A stretch of DNA of 64,000 nucleotides from Catellicoccus marimammalium (GCF_965139335.1 NZ_CBCSEL010000003.1); one strand, 5' to 3'. Shown: positions 32,322 through 42,004, counted from the first letter of the stretch. Notes: a model not told the origin generated them from the sequence alone. Numbers and translations: made by a program.

Positions 32322-32999
32322 CTAACCTAAGCGGATTGCTTTATCGACGTGTAAACGGTCAAATAAAGCTTCTACTTCTAATGAAGTTAATTGACGGTCT
32401 GTATTTAATAAGGTTAAATAGCGACCATCCATTGCGGCGCTTTGGAAAGAATCAATGGTTACTCCTAAAACGTCACAAATTTCATCCACCTTTTCCTTAT
32501 AGACAGGAAGATGTGATTTTAATACAACTAAATTGGTTGTGTAACAAGGTTCGATACGTAATCCTTGATCATCAATAAAGCGAATTTCCATCGCTCCACC
32601 ACCAATAGAAACGCCAGTGACGGTTAACGTACTTTCTTCATCACTTACTTCAACGACAGCCGTATTCGCATGTTGGCAAGGACTTGGTTCTTTGGATTCA
32701 ATAAATTCAAATTCCATGCCTGCTTCTCTTGCCAAATCTAATGCTTGACTGACACGATTATCCGCAGCTTTCATTCCCATTAATCCAGCAATCATCGCAT
32801 AATCTGTACCATGTCCTTGGTGTGTTTGAGCAAAAGATTCATAATACGTTACGCGTACTTTTTGTGGCATTTTACCAAATAATTGGAAAATTGCTCGACC
32901 AATCGCACATACACCGGCTGTGTGCGAACTGGATGGTCCAACCATGATTGGGCCAATAATGTCAAAACAACTGTTGTAATTAAAACGTTTTTTAGTCAT
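32322..32999 (-). CDS. sdaAB: L-serine dehydratase, iron-sulfur-dependent, beta subunit
   Basis: A 225-residue beta subunit. GPIMVGPSSSHTAG near the N-terminus is the family signature. A C-terminal ACT-like domain (ESTLTVTGVSIGGGAMEI then a LVVLKSHLP stretch) probably contributes to serine regulation. It pairs with SdaAA. The ATG is preceded by AAGGAAGTGG located in the leader, 12 bases upstream of the end of the glycosyltransferase gene, which is in the opposite order (sdaAB first). Confidence 0.95.
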   Translation of the reverse strand: MTKKRFNYNSCFDIIGPIMVGPSSSHTAGVCAIGRAIFQLFGKMPQKVRVTYYESFAQTHQGHGTDYAMIAGLMGMKAADNRVSQALDLAREAGMEFEFIESKEPSPCQHANTAVVEVSDEESTLTVTGVSIGGGAMEIRFIDDQGLRIEPCYTTNLVVLKSHLPVYKEKVDEICDVLGVTIDSFQSAAMDGRYLTLLNTDRQLTSLEVEALFDRLHVDKAIRLG

Positions 33000-33011
33000 A
33001 GTCCCACTTCC

Positions 33012-34028
33012 TTACTGAAAACCAATTAATTGTTTTGCTAAAAGATAAAAAACTTCAGAAAGTTTACGTCCACCTTTAGTTGGAATATTCATCGAACGTC
33101 CTAAAATTCCATGGCGAATCTTTTGATAAGTTTTTCGATCTTTTTGCTTCAAATATGACCATAGTTCATCCTTTTTCTTTAATGCTTCTTCACTATGTGA
33201 GCGAATTAAAACGATAGAAGAGACCGTCATCATAATTGATAAATATTTCATCATATAATTGCGTAGTTTTTTGTTTTTAATTTCTTGTAATTGATATTGA
33301 TCAATTAGTTCTTTGGTAATAAAAATTTGTTGACCAACTCTCTTAATCATCATTTTTTCGTTCACGGATTGATCATCACGACCGATAAAGTAACGATAGA
33401 AGTTCACATCCAGATAGTACATTTTTTGTACATAAGGGAGTGGATAATATACATAAATATTATCTACATAGAACGTATGTCGAGGTAATTGTAACCCAAT
33501 TTCCTTTAACAATGCTGTACGATAAATAACGGAATGCATCAAAATATATTGATCTAGGCGGAATTTACCGATATCTTCCCAAGTAAAGATTTTTTGTTGT
33601 GGGAAAACATTACGATATCGGACTACCTTTTTATGTTTCATCCCTACTTTTTCATAAACATAGTTTGCGATTAGCATATCTATTTGCTCATGATTTTCTT
33701 CTAAATTACGTAAAGTCGCAAGAACTTTTTGTAATGCTTCTTCATTCACCCAGTCATCGCTATCGACTACTTTAAAATATTTTCCTGTCGCTGCTTTTAG
33801 ACCGGCATTCACTGCAGCACCGTGTCCCCCATTTTCTTGATTAATAACCTTAACAATTGTGGGGTATTTTTCTGCATAATATTGTGCAATACGAGCTGTA
33901 TCATCGACAGAGCCATCATTTACAATGATAATTTCCACTTCTTCCCCACCGGTTAATACAGTTTCAATCGCATGCCCCATATAATCTTGTGAATTATAAC
34001 AGGGGATTGCAAATGAAATATATTTCAT
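33012..34028 (-). CDS. Glycosyltransferase family 2
   Basis: A 338-residue cytoplasmic GT-A glycosyltransferase. IPCYNSQDYMGHAIET and VNDGSVDDT form the nucleotide-sugar site and VVDSDDW the metal-binding DxD-like motif. No membrane segments are evident. It lies upstream of sdaAB-sdaAA with a 12-base gap, so it may be the first gene of that transcript, although the functions look unrelated. A surface-glycan or teichoic acid decorating role is plausible but not shown. Confidence 0.85.
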   Translation of the reverse strand: MKYISFAIPCYNSQDYMGHAIETVLTGGEEVEIIIVNDGSVDDTARIAQYYAEKYPTIVKVINQENGGHGAAVNAGLKAATGKYFKVVDSDDWVNEEALQKVLATLRNLEENHEQIDMLIANYVYEKVGMKHKKVVRYRNVFPQQKIFTWEDIGKFRLDQYILMHSVIYRTALLKEIGLQLPRHTFYVDNIYVYYPLPYVQKMYYLDVNFYRYFIGRDDQSVNEKMMIKRVGQQIFITKELIDQYQLQEIKNKKLRNYMMKYLSIMMTVSSIVLIRSHSEEALKKKDELWSYLKQKDRKTYQKIRHGILGRSMNIPTKGGRKLSEVFYLLAKQLIGFQ

Positions 34029-34120
34029 TTCCGTTCCTCTTTTCTTCTTTCTTTCTAGTTCCTTCTAAATTCTAACATATTTACCCCTTTTCTCCTACCC
34101 ATTCCCCATTTTTCCATAGA

Positions 34121-34151
34121 AAAAAAGGATATCTCAAAAGATATCCTTTTT
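34121..34151 (-). terminator. Terminator of the GH73-LysM-M23 gene
   Basis: AAAAAGGATATCT (34122-34134) pairs with AGATATCCTTTTT (34139-34151), next to the stop codon at 34156. Confidence 0.85.
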
Positions 34152-34155
34152 CTTA

Positions 34156-36033
34156 TTAATCAAAATCAACATATTTTGTAGGATCTTCATAGTCACCCCA
34201 TAAACGATGACTTACACCAAAGTGTAAGTGAGGACCTGTTGAATTTCCAGTAGATCCACTTTTCGCAATCAATTGACCTGCTTTCACTTTATCTCCAACT
34301 TTAACTAATTGACGATTTAAGTGGAAGTAATTTGTGAAAAGACCATTTCCATGGTAAATAAAGATGTAGTTTCCGGCAGATGGATGATATCCTTTTGCAA
34401 AGACTACTCCTTCTTTGGAAGCATAAACATTAGAGTTCATTGGTACTGCTAAGTCAATTCCTTCATGGTAATTTCCAGCTGCTGCGTTTGGTGCTGTACG
34501 ATTACCAAATGGACTTGTTACTGTAAATGAACCTTTCTTCAATGGTAAGTTAAATTCACCTTTTTTCGCATCTTTATTATGATCTTTGTCATTATCTTTG
34601 ACATATTCATAAGTGACTTTTTGATTTACAACTAGTTTTTGTCCTGGATAAATTAAATTAATATCTTTAATTTCATCTTTATTCCATTTTGCTAATTGTT
34701 TTGTTTTCACTTTATATTTTTTCGCTAATTTATTCGCTGTATCCCCTGCTTGTACTTTGTGATACACTTTTTTAATTTTCTTAATACGTTTTTTCTTCAC
34801 TTCACCATCATCGTATTTTGTTAAGTCATACGCTTCAATGATTCCGTTTAATTTACGAGCATAGTTGCGGTCTGTAGCATAACGTCCAGTTAAGAAACGT
34901 GTAGCATCACGATAGCTATCTGTGTTTGATTTATGTGCTCCTTTATAAAAATCAGTAGAAAGTAATTTTGCATAATCTTCTAAAGATTCTTTTGGAGATG
35001 GATAATCACGGAAAGCATCATTAATAGAATACATACCATTTGGTCCATCTTCTAAAGTAGCCATTACTACACTCTTACCTTTATAGCTTCCTTTAATACC
35101 AAAGAAGTTATAATAAGGACTACTTGATAATCCACTTGTACCAAAACCAGTTTCTAAACATGCTTGAGCGATCATTACAGAAGCATATAAATCGTTTTCT
35201 TCTGCAATTTCAGAAGCATATTCCGCAATGGCTTCAATAAATTCTTTCCCTGTCATATTCGCAGTGATTTTAATTGGAGATTCATCCACGTCATCTCCTA
35301 AACCTAATGCTGCATCTAATTGACTAACGGCTAAAGATTGAGCTGCTTTATAAGTAGAATGATGTTCTTTTTTCGCTTTTAATTGTGCTTGTTTTTTCTT
35401 TTCTGCTTTACGTTTTTCAGTTTCAGCTTTTTTACGTGCTTCTTCAGCGCATTTTTCTGCTTCGGCTTTTTTGCGAGCTTCTTCGGCACGTTTTTCTGCT
35501 TCAGCTTTCTTACGTGCTTCTTCAGCGCGTTTTTCCGCTTCGGCTTTTTTGCGAACTTCTTCTTCTTTACGTTTTTTCTCAGCTTCTTTTTTCTTACGCT
35601 CTTCTTCTTTGCGTTTTTGTTCTTCTTTTTTCTTATCGGCTTCTTCTTTCTTTTCAGCCTCTTCTTTTTTCTTTAATTCTTCTTTACGCTTTTCAGCTTC
35701 GGCTTTTTTACGTGCTTCTTCTTCTTTGCGTTTTTTCTCAGCTTCTTTTTTCTTACGTTCTTCTTCTTTACGTTTCTTTTCTGCTTCTTTTTTCTTGCGC
35801 TCTTCTTCTTTTTTCTTTTCAGCTTCCGCTTTTTTACGAACTTCCTCTTCTTTTTTCTGTTCTTCTTCTTTTTGTTTTTCTTCTTCTGTTTTCTTATCGT
35901 CTTTATTATCTTCTGTACTTGCTGTATCAACAATTGATGCCTTTGTTGCTTCTGCTGCTTGTACTAATTCAGGTAAAGTGGAACTAGATAATAAAGTAGC
36001 TAACGTTACCGTTGCTGTTAATTTCTTTTTCAT
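34156..36033 (-). CDS. Modular peptidoglycan hydrolase: coiled coil, GH73 glucosaminidase, LysM, M23 endopeptidase
   Basis: A 625-residue secreted wall hydrolase. A signal peptide (~1-27) is followed by a Lys/Glu-rich coiled coil (48-223), a GH73 N-acetylglucosaminidase domain (~255-405; catalytic Glu294 in LETGFG), a LysM glycan-binding module (424-468) and a C-terminal M23 metallopeptidase with HEGID (His523, Asp527) and HLH (602-604). It would cut both glycan strands and peptide cross-bridges. The coiled coil includes exact-looking 13-residue repeats with one Cys (Cys195). It may act in daughter-cell separation. Monocistronic, upstream of a terminator. Confidence 0.9.
   Translation of the reverse strand: MKKKLTATVTLATLLSSSTLPELVQAAEATKASIVDTASTEDNKDDKKTEEEKQKEEEQKKEEEVRKKAEAEKKKEEERKKKEAEKKRKEEERKKKEAEKKRKEEEARKKAEAEKRKEELKKKEEAEKKEEADKKKEEQKRKEEERKKKEAEKKRKEEEVRKKAEAEKRAEEARKKAEAEKRAEEARKKAEAEKCAEEARKKAETEKRKAEKKKQAQLKAKKEHHSTYKAAQSLAVSQLDAALGLGDDVDESPIKITANMTGKEFIEAIAEYASEIAEENDLYASVMIAQACLETGFGTSGLSSSPYYNFFGIKGSYKGKSVVMATLEDGPNGMYSINDAFRDYPSPKESLEDYAKLLSTDFYKGAHKSNTDSYRDATRFLTGRYATDRNYARKLNGIIEAYDLTKYDDGEVKKKRIKKIKKVYHKVQAGDTANKLAKKYKVKTKQLAKWNKDEIKDINLIYPGQKLVVNQKVTYEYVKDNDKDHNKDAKKGEFNLPLKKGSFTVTSPFGNRTAPNAAAGNYHEGIDLAVPMNSNVYASKEGVVFAKGYHPSAGNYIFIYHGNGLFTNYFHLNRQLVKVGDKVKAGQLIAKSGSTGNSTGPHLHFGVSHRLWGDYEDPTKYVDFD
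35410..35553. repeat. 39-bp tandem repeats encoding 13-residue coiled-coil units
   Basis: Residues 161-208 of the wall hydrolase repeat RKKAEAEKRAEEA about 3.7 times, one copy having Cys in place of Arg. The DNA period is 39 bp. The wider low-complexity coiled-coil region covers 35365-35892 and is prone to slippage and assembly collapse. Confidence 0.85.
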
Positions 36034-36220
36034 AAAACTCCCTCTCTCCTTTTACTTCCTCTACTATTATATACAAAATTTTTCCCTATTGGGTAATAAA
36101 CCCCTTATTTTCTAGAATAATTTTTGAACAATGTTATAGTCTTATTCTATCATGAAATCCATATAAAAAAATTTCAATTATATTAAAACTTGTGAAATTT
36201 TTGAACATCTTTCTCTACAC

Positions 36221-36249
36221 AAAAAAAGAATGGTGAAACTCACCATTCT
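36221..36249 (-). terminator. Terminator of rodA
   Basis: AGAATGGTG (36227-36235) pairs with CACCATTCT (36241-36249), overlapping the rodA stop codon. A T-run follows on the minus strand. Confidence 0.8.
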
Positions 36250-37444
36250 ATGAACGAATTCCACGTTCTAAACGGTTAGATTGTTTTTGGAAGGTCATCG
36301 ACATCATCAGACCAATCCCAATCATATTACTAATAATGGCTGATCCCCCTTGACTAATAAATGGTAAAGGAATCCCTGTTAATGGTAAAAGGCCAATATT
36401 AGAACCAATATTTTCAAAGACGTGGAATAGTAACATCATAATAATCCCTGTCGCAATATAAGCATAAAATGGATTTTTGGTTTCAAAACAAATAGAAATC
36501 ATACGATAAATTAAAATAAAGTACATTAAAATTACGATGAATCCACCAACAAATCCAAAGTTTTCTGCAATTACTGTAAAGATCATATCTGATTCACGTA
36601 CAGGTACGTATACTTGTGTATGGTTAAATCCTTTCCCAAAAAAGCCACCGGTTCCTACAGCAAGTAATCCTTGCGCTTGTTGGTAAGTACTATTAGAAGC
36701 ATCATTAAACGGATGTAACCATGCATCTACACGTCGAAATTGATAATCTTTAAATCCGATGTGTTTTAAAATATTACGACCAGATTCTGTAGTTACTAAG
36801 TAAATCCCGAGTGCCGCAACAATTACAAAGAATAAAATAATCGGTAGTTCTATCTTCCATTCAATTCCTGATAACAAGAAACAACCACCTAAAATGGCTA
36901 CGAATACTAACATCGTACCAAAGTCTTGTTGGAATTTTAATAAAATCGCTACTGGTAAAAAGACAAGAATCATTTTACCAATTAAAAGAAAATCTGAAGA
37001 TACCGTTCTTTGTGTATAAGATTCATTATGTTTCGTAATAATATACGCCAACATCAAAATAAAAGCGATTTTCATAATTTCTGATGGCTGAAAAGTAAAT
37101 CCACCAAAACTAAACCAATTTCGCGATCCTGTTTTTGCCGCTAATTGCCGGTCATAAAATTTAACAAGCAATAGCATAATGAATAAGCCAATTCCATAAA
37201 GATAAGGGGTAATTTTCCATAATGCTTTTGAATTAAATTGAACAATAATAACAATGGCAACAATCCCTAAAACATACCATAATCCTTGGAATAGCATTGG
37301 ACGTAAGACACTTGTTGTTTGCTGGTCATGAGAAAGTGCAACATAAAGTGACAACATCCCAATAATCATCAAGACAAATACAGGTAAAATCAAACTATAG
37401 TCAATTCGACTATCTAAACTTAGTTGTCTTCTTCTTTTTTCCAT
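36248..37444 (-). CDS. rodA: SEDS-family peptidoglycan glycosyltransferase RodA
   Basis: A 398-residue polytopic protein with about ten membrane helices. FQPSEIMKI, the RVDAWLHPF segment, the GKGFNHTQVYVPVRESDMIF loop and PLPFISQGGSA are SEDS hallmarks. The loop wording fits RodA (elongation) better than FtsW (division), but this is judged by eye. It polymerises lipid II in lateral wall growth with a class B penicillin-binding protein. AAGGAT lies 8 bases before ATG. Single-gene unit. Confidence 0.88.
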   Translation of the reverse strand: MEKRRRQLSLDSRIDYSLILPVFVLMIIGMLSLYVALSHDQQTTSVLRPMLFQGLWYVLGIVAIVIIVQFNSKALWKITPYLYGIGLFIMLLLVKFYDRQLAAKTGSRNWFSFGGFTFQPSEIMKIAFILMLAYIITKHNESYTQRTVSSDFLLIGKMILVFLPVAILLKFQQDFGTMLVFVAILGGCFLLSGIEWKIELPIILFFVIVAALGIYLVTTESGRNILKHIGFKDYQFRRVDAWLHPFNDASNSTYQQAQGLLAVGTGGFFGKGFNHTQVYVPVRESDMIFTVIAENFGFVGGFIVILMYFILIYRMISICFETKNPFYAYIATGIIMMLLFHVFENIGSNIGLLPLTGIPLPFISQGGSAIISNMIGIGLMMSMTFQKQSNRLERGIRS

Positions 37445-37535
37445 GTATTTAATCCTTATCTATTTTTTTCTCTTCTTATTATAGTTGATTTTTGTGAAAG
37501 ATGTGAAATTCTTTATAAATTCGTTAACATTTTTT

Positions 37536-38870
37536 CTAAGTCAAATCATAAAAAGGATATACAATTCGTCCCATTGCTTCCATCACTTTTTGTTTCCACT
37601 GTACATTTTTAGCTGGTAAATCCTCGGCTTGATACGCTAAAATTTGAGCTTGCAATTGATCATGAAGCTCTTTACTTTGTAATAACACTAAATTTTCTGT
37701 ATCTAAAAAAGTACTACGACAATCTAGATTATAAGAACCAATACCGACTCCTTTTTCGCCATATAAAAATCCTTTATGATGCAAAGAACCTTGTCCATGG
37801 TATTCCACCATTTCTCCATATTGTTCATCCCACGTTTTTTGACGTAGGTAACAACTATAAGCAAAGAAATTTGGACTAGTTGCTACAGAATTTGTCATTA
37901 CTTTCGTTGGATATCGACGTAGATTTTCTAATCCCTTACGCATTGTCTTATGCCAAACAAAATATGGAGTTTGAATCCAAGTCACTTTTCCTGTAGCTAA
38001 TAGAGATAAAAATTGTTGAGCAATCCAAGGAGATTTAATGTTTTCATGTGCTGGATTATGCCAAAACCCTACTCCTTCAACAGGATAAAAAGACAAAGCC
38101 AAAGATTGTCCTTGAATTTGGTTCGCATATTCTTTCGTTGCCTGTTTTGCTTTTGGTAAAAAGCGTTCTTGCGCTTGAGTACCTTTTTTCTTAGAATGTA
38201 ATTTTTTTCGGGTCACAAAAGGAGCATTCCATAGCTGATTGAAATATTCTTCCATCTTTTGAATCAATGGTGCATCGATATCATCTGTATAGATAATAAC
38301 ATCCATATCTTTTGTTTTACCTTCTATATTTGGCCACAAAAAACGATTTCCAACATTTCTCCCTGAAGAAATGGCTAATCGATGATCTACTAATAACAAT
38401 TTGTCATGTAAAACATTATTTATTTCCCATGGACGAAGACGACGCAACCCTCCATAAACCGAAATTTGAAAATTAGGTTCGTTTAATAAAGCACTCTCTT
38501 TATATTTTTGCGAATGTTTCCAATTATATGTCAAACCATTACATAGTAATTTCACTTGAACGCCTCGTTGAGCTGCTTCTAATAATGCTTGAGCAAAAAC
38601 ATCTCCACTTTCATCACTCTCAATCGCATATTGAGTTACTTTAATCTCTTCTTTAGCCATACGAATCGCTTCTAGACGTAATTGTAACGCTTGATCCCGT
38701 TCGGTATAAATCGCCACTTTTTCTTTACTTTTTTCTAATTCTGGCTCTTTGGGTTTAATTTCTTGTAAAACTTGCCCTTTTTGTTTCATTTTTTGTTTTG
38801 GGTATAAAAAGGTACTACTTGCTAGTAAAGCAGCTCCAATTCCGACCAACCACTTCGTCTCTTTTTTCAT
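37536..38870 (-). CDS. Phospholipase D-like protein (ClsC/YmdC-type cardiolipin synthase-like)
   Basis: A 444-residue protein with an N-terminal signal anchor and two phospholipase D domains. The first HKD motif is intact (His155, Lys157, Asp162, followed by SGRNVGN). The second has His364 and Lys366, but Gly371 replaces the usual Asp; the trailing GSYNLDCRS block is normal. The order and spacing resemble YmdC/ClsC enzymes that make cardiolipin, rather than the classic two-helix Cls of Firmicutes. The missing Asp may alter activity. It follows a DUF441 gene by 12 bases. Confidence 0.78.
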   Translation of the reverse strand: MKKETKWLVGIGAALLASSTFLYPKQKMKQKGQVLQEIKPKEPELEKSKEKVAIYTERDQALQLRLEAIRMAKEEIKVTQYAIESDESGDVFAQALLEAAQRGVQVKLLCNGLTYNWKHSQKYKESALLNEPNFQISVYGGLRRLRPWEINNVLHDKLLLVDHRLAISSGRNVGNRFLWPNIEGKTKDMDVIIYTDDIDAPLIQKMEEYFNQLWNAPFVTRKKLHSKKKGTQAQERFLPKAKQATKEYANQIQGQSLALSFYPVEGVGFWHNPAHENIKSPWIAQQFLSLLATGKVTWIQTPYFVWHKTMRKGLENLRRYPTKVMTNSVATSPNFFAYSCYLRQKTWDEQYGEMVEYHGQGSLHHKGFLYGEKGVGIGSYNLDCRSTFLDTENLVLLQSKELHDQLQAQILAYQAEDLPAKNVQWKQKVMEAMGRIVYPFYDLT

Positions 38871-38882
38871 TTTTGTTCCTCC

Positions 38883-39344
38883 TTAATGCACAATGGTCTG
38901 CCATAATTGAAATAAAAAGTAAGTCATTCCTGCAGCAATTACCGGGCCTGCAGCTACTCCTTTGAATAAAACAACTCCTAGAATAGTCCCAATTACTAAG
39001 GCAACCGTGACTTCTGGTTGTTGACCAATTAAATTCACTCCTCGAGCGGAGAAAATCGCTACTAACGCACCACAAATCATGGCGATCCAACCTAAAGGTG
39101 AACGAATTGCATGCCATAAATCTGCAAAACCAATTTCACCAGTGGCAATGGGGATTAAAATAGAAATGGAAATTAAAGTAATTCCCCAATGGATTCCTTT
39201 ACCATGAATCAATTGCATGAGCGAACCAGTAAAAGGACTAAATAATTTCAATACTAAAACGACAACAGTCGCAATTAATAAACTTTGGTTATGCGCTACT
39301 AAGGCAATTAAAGCAATTAAAATTAAAAATAACCAACTTCCCAT
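38883..39344 (-). CDS. DUF441 family membrane protein (YtwI/YeaL-like)
   Basis: A 153-residue integral membrane protein with four to five hydrophobic segments. The C-terminal GVAAGPVIAAGMTYFLF block matches the DUF441 family, whose function is unknown. It is the first gene of a two-gene unit with the phospholipase D-like protein, suggesting a membrane-lipid context. Confidence 0.8.
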   Translation of the reverse strand: MGSWLFLILIALIALVAHNQSLLIATVVVLVLKLFSPFTGSLMQLIHGKGIHWGITLISISILIPIATGEIGFADLWHAIRSPLGWIAMICGALVAIFSARGVNLIGQQPEVTVALVIGTILGVVLFKGVAAGPVIAAGMTYFLFQLWQTIVH

Positions 39345-39412
39345 GGTTTTCTCCTTTCTTTTCTTGTTCTCTTCTAATATAACATATCCCTTTCTAAATC
39401 TCTTTTCTCACA

Positions 39413-39447
39413 CAAAAAAAAGTTCCAAGGAAAACTCCTTGGAACTT
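39413..39447 (-). terminator. Terminator of the YfcC-family transporter gene
   Basis: AAGTTCCAAGG (39420-39430) pairs with CCTTGGAACTT (39437-39447). An A-rich run becomes Ts on the minus strand. Confidence 0.85.
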
Positions 39448-39458
39448 GAATCTTTCAT

Positions 39459-41009
39459 CTAAACGAAGACACTTACACCTAATAGAATCAAGGCAAGTAC
39501 TCCGATAATACCTACGAGTGGCATAACAAACTTAATCCACTTGTTGAATCCAACGTTAACCATTGATAGAGAAGCAATGATTAAACCAGTTGGTGCGAAG
39601 AAGGCCATTAAACCTTGACCCCAGTTATAAGCATCGATAATTGTAGTTCTTGGAACTCCTACTACATCAGCTAATGGTGCCATAATTGGCATTGCTAATA
39701 CAGCTAAACCTGATGAAGATGGAATGAAGAATCCTAATAACATGAAGACAAATAGCATTACAATTGCGAATACTACTCCGCCCATGTGAGATACGGCATT
39801 ACTTAACCAGTATAATAATGTATCACTGATTTGTGCGTTATCCATGATGATTGTAACCCCACGAGCTAAACCAATAGTTAACGCAGTACCAAGTAAATCT
39901 CCAGCCCCAGCGATAAATTCTGAAGTGTAATCTTTTTCACTCATACCACTGATGAAGGCTAAGAATAAACCGAATCCTAAGAATAACATAGACATTTCAC
40001 TGAAGTACCAACCTAATTCTTTTACTCCGTAGATCATAACAACGAACATTGCAGCAAATAGAATTAAAGTGATTTTCTTATGTAAATCAAATTTAGGTGC
40101 TTCAGCATCTAATTGATCGTTTAAGAAGTTTTCTTCTAATTCTTCTTTTTGATCATATACTAATGATTTTGTTTCATCTTTTTTCACTTTGTTACTGTAG
40201 CGGATGATGTACCAAATACAGATAGCCACACCGACTACTAATAATACTAAACGTAAGCCAACGCCGTCCATAAAGTTGATACCTGCTGCGTTTGACGCAA
40301 TTACAGTTGAGAACGGGTTAACAGTAGAGGCCATAGATCCCATTGAAGATCCCAGGTATATCGAGGCGATCGCGACCATCGCATCATATCCAGCAGCCAT
40401 GAATACAGGGACTAAAATTGGATAGAAGGCAATCGTTTCTTCGGCCATCCCGAAGGTTGTTCCTCCGATAGAGATTAAAGCAGTGATGATAACAATCAAC
40501 CATGCTTCTCTTCCTTTTAACTTCTTGGTCAGTGTATTCATCCCTGCAGAGAAGACGCCCATTGTATTGATAACTCGAACAATACCACCAATAATTAATA
40601 CGAAGATAATAATATCAACCGAATCTTTAAATCCATCAATTGGTGCGCCTAAGAAACTCTTTACAAAACCAACAACTCCACCGTGCTCCTTATCTAGTTT
40701 TTCATAACTTCCAGGAATTGCAACGGGTTTAGAAATAGAACCATCTTTAAATTTATCGACAGCGATGTTAACATCATATTTCTTTAATGTTGCTTCTGTT
40801 GCAGGTGCCTTACTTGTTTCTCCAGTTGGGGAAGTAATTGTAAATTGGTTTCCTCCCTCATAGGAAATCGTTGAATATTTCCCTGATGGAATAAAATAAG
40901 TAAGTGCTAAAACAATCAGCATGACAATGAATAAAATTGTGTACGCTGAAGGGAAACTAAATTTTTTCTTTTTCTTTTTCGGCGGTTCTGCCACTGCTGT
41001 GCTTCCCAT
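39459..41009 (-). CDS. YfcC family (C4-dicarboxylate anaerobic carrier-like) transporter
   Basis: A 516-residue integral membrane protein with a Lys-rich N-terminus and about twelve helices arranged in two halves. The GGTTFGMAEETIAFYPILVP stretch and STVNPFSTVIASNAAG match the YfcC family, related to basic amino acid and dicarboxylate carriers; the substrate is not deducible. The ATG at 41009 has AAAGGAGG 7 bases upstream; the upstream ATG at 41030 lies before this site and is rejected. Confidence 0.85.
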   Translation of the reverse strand: MGSTAVAEPPKKKKKKFSFPSAYTILFIVMLIVLALTYFIPSGKYSTISYEGGNQFTITSPTGETSKAPATEATLKKYDVNIAVDKFKDGSISKPVAIPGSYEKLDKEHGGVVGFVKSFLGAPIDGFKDSVDIIIFVLIIGGIVRVINTMGVFSAGMNTLTKKLKGREAWLIVIITALISIGGTTFGMAEETIAFYPILVPVFMAAGYDAMVAIASIYLGSSMGSMASTVNPFSTVIASNAAGINFMDGVGLRLVLLVVGVAICIWYIIRYSNKVKKDETKSLVYDQKEELEENFLNDQLDAEAPKFDLHKKITLILFAAMFVVMIYGVKELGWYFSEMSMLFLGFGLFLAFISGMSEKDYTSEFIAGAGDLLGTALTIGLARGVTIIMDNAQISDTLLYWLSNAVSHMGGVVFAIVMLFVFMLLGFFIPSSSGLAVLAMPIMAPLADVVGVPRTTIIDAYNWGQGLMAFFAPTGLIIASLSMVNVGFNKWIKFVMPLVGIIGVLALILLGVSVFV

Positions 41010-41306
41010 AATAATTCCTCCTTTTGTCATTTCGTTGACACTTTTATGATAGCATATTACATATTAATAAGAAAGCGTTTTACTAAATACAGACTTGCAT
41101 TTTTGAAAGTTTTATCGATATTTTGTTATTTAATTATTACAAACAAATGAACGATTTTTTATTTATTTTTAATGTTTATCATCATTGTGAATTATTATTT
41201 TTTTTATTTTGTGTTATTATAATTTTTTCTCGAAAACTTAATCTAAAATTGATTTTTAACTATTTAATCCATAAAATAGAAATAGAATAAAAAGAAAGAA
41301 GATGAA

Positions 41307-41972
41307 ATGATGTCAAATCTCCAACAACAAAAAGAAATTATTGATGTATTTCAACGTCGTTATGCAACAAAGAAATTCAATCCAGAAAGGAAAATCTCTG
41401 AAAAAGATTGGGAGACAATTATGGAATCAGCTCGCCTTGCTCCAAGTTCTTTTGGTTTTGAACCTTGGAAATTTCTTTTAATTGAAAATCCAGAAGTACG
41501 ACAAGAGATAAAAGAAATGGCTTGGGGTGCGAAAAAAACGATAGACGATGCGAGTCATTTTATCGTTATTTTGGCGCGTAAAAATATGACTCTTGAAAAT
41601 CCACATATTCAACATATGATTGAGGACGTCAACGGTCGTACATTTGATCCAGAATCTCGTTTTTGTCAATTATTTGATGATTTTCAACGCAATGATTTGC
41701 AGCTTACTACCGAGCGTGCTTTATTTGATTGGGCAAGTAAACAAACTTATATTGCCGCAAGCCAAATGATGACCGCAGCTGCTTTTCTTGATATTGATAG
41801 TTGTCCTATTGAAGGCTTCAACCAAGAAAAAGTAGACGCCTATTTGGCACAAAACGGTTGGATGGATCCTAAAGAATTTGGCGTGTCTCTGATGATTAGC
41901 TTTGGTTATCGAGATGAAGATATTAAACCAAAAACTCGTCAATCGTTAGAAGAAATCTATGAAGTGATTTAA
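41307..41972 (+). CDS. Nitroreductase family FMN-dependent oxidoreductase (NfsB-like)
   Basis: A 221-residue flavoprotein. RRYATKKF near the N-terminus and ARLAPSSFGFEPWKF are the FMN-contacting segments of NfsB-type NAD(P)H nitroreductases, with QMMTAAAFLDIDSCPIEGF as the late family block. Natural substrates may be quinones or nitro compounds. Two adjacent in-frame ATGs (41307, 41310) follow AGAAAGAAG; the second has better spacing. The 297-bp AT-rich gap upstream contains a TATAAT at 41218-41223 as the likely -10, without a clear -35. Confidence 0.88.
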   Translation: MMSNLQQQKEIIDVFQRRYATKKFNPERKISEKDWETIMESARLAPSSFGFEPWKFLLIENPEVRQEIKEMAWGAKKTIDDASHFIVILARKNMTLENPHIQHMIEDVNGRTFDPESRFCQLFDDFQRNDLQLTTERALFDWASKQTYIAASQMMTAAAFLDIDSCPIEGFNQEKVDAYLAQNGWMDPKEFGVSLMISFGYRDEDIKPKTRQSLEEIYEVI

Positions 41973-41974
41973 AA

Positions 41975-42004
41975 AGGGTGTGCATGGCACACCCTCCTTT
42001 TTTA
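41975..42004 (+). terminator. Terminator of the nitroreductase gene
   Basis: AGGGTGTGC (41975-41983) pairs with GCACACCCT (41987-41995), then CC and a T-run. The stem lies against the stop codon of the convergent glycosyltransferase gene. Confidence 0.85.

Noticed and set aside
35383..36115. Long plus-strand open frames opposite the wall hydrolase gene
   Set aside because: They are antisense to the Lys/Glu-rich coiled coil; the repeated codons lack stops on the other strand. They read as poly-Phe/Leu/Ser with no ribosome binding site.
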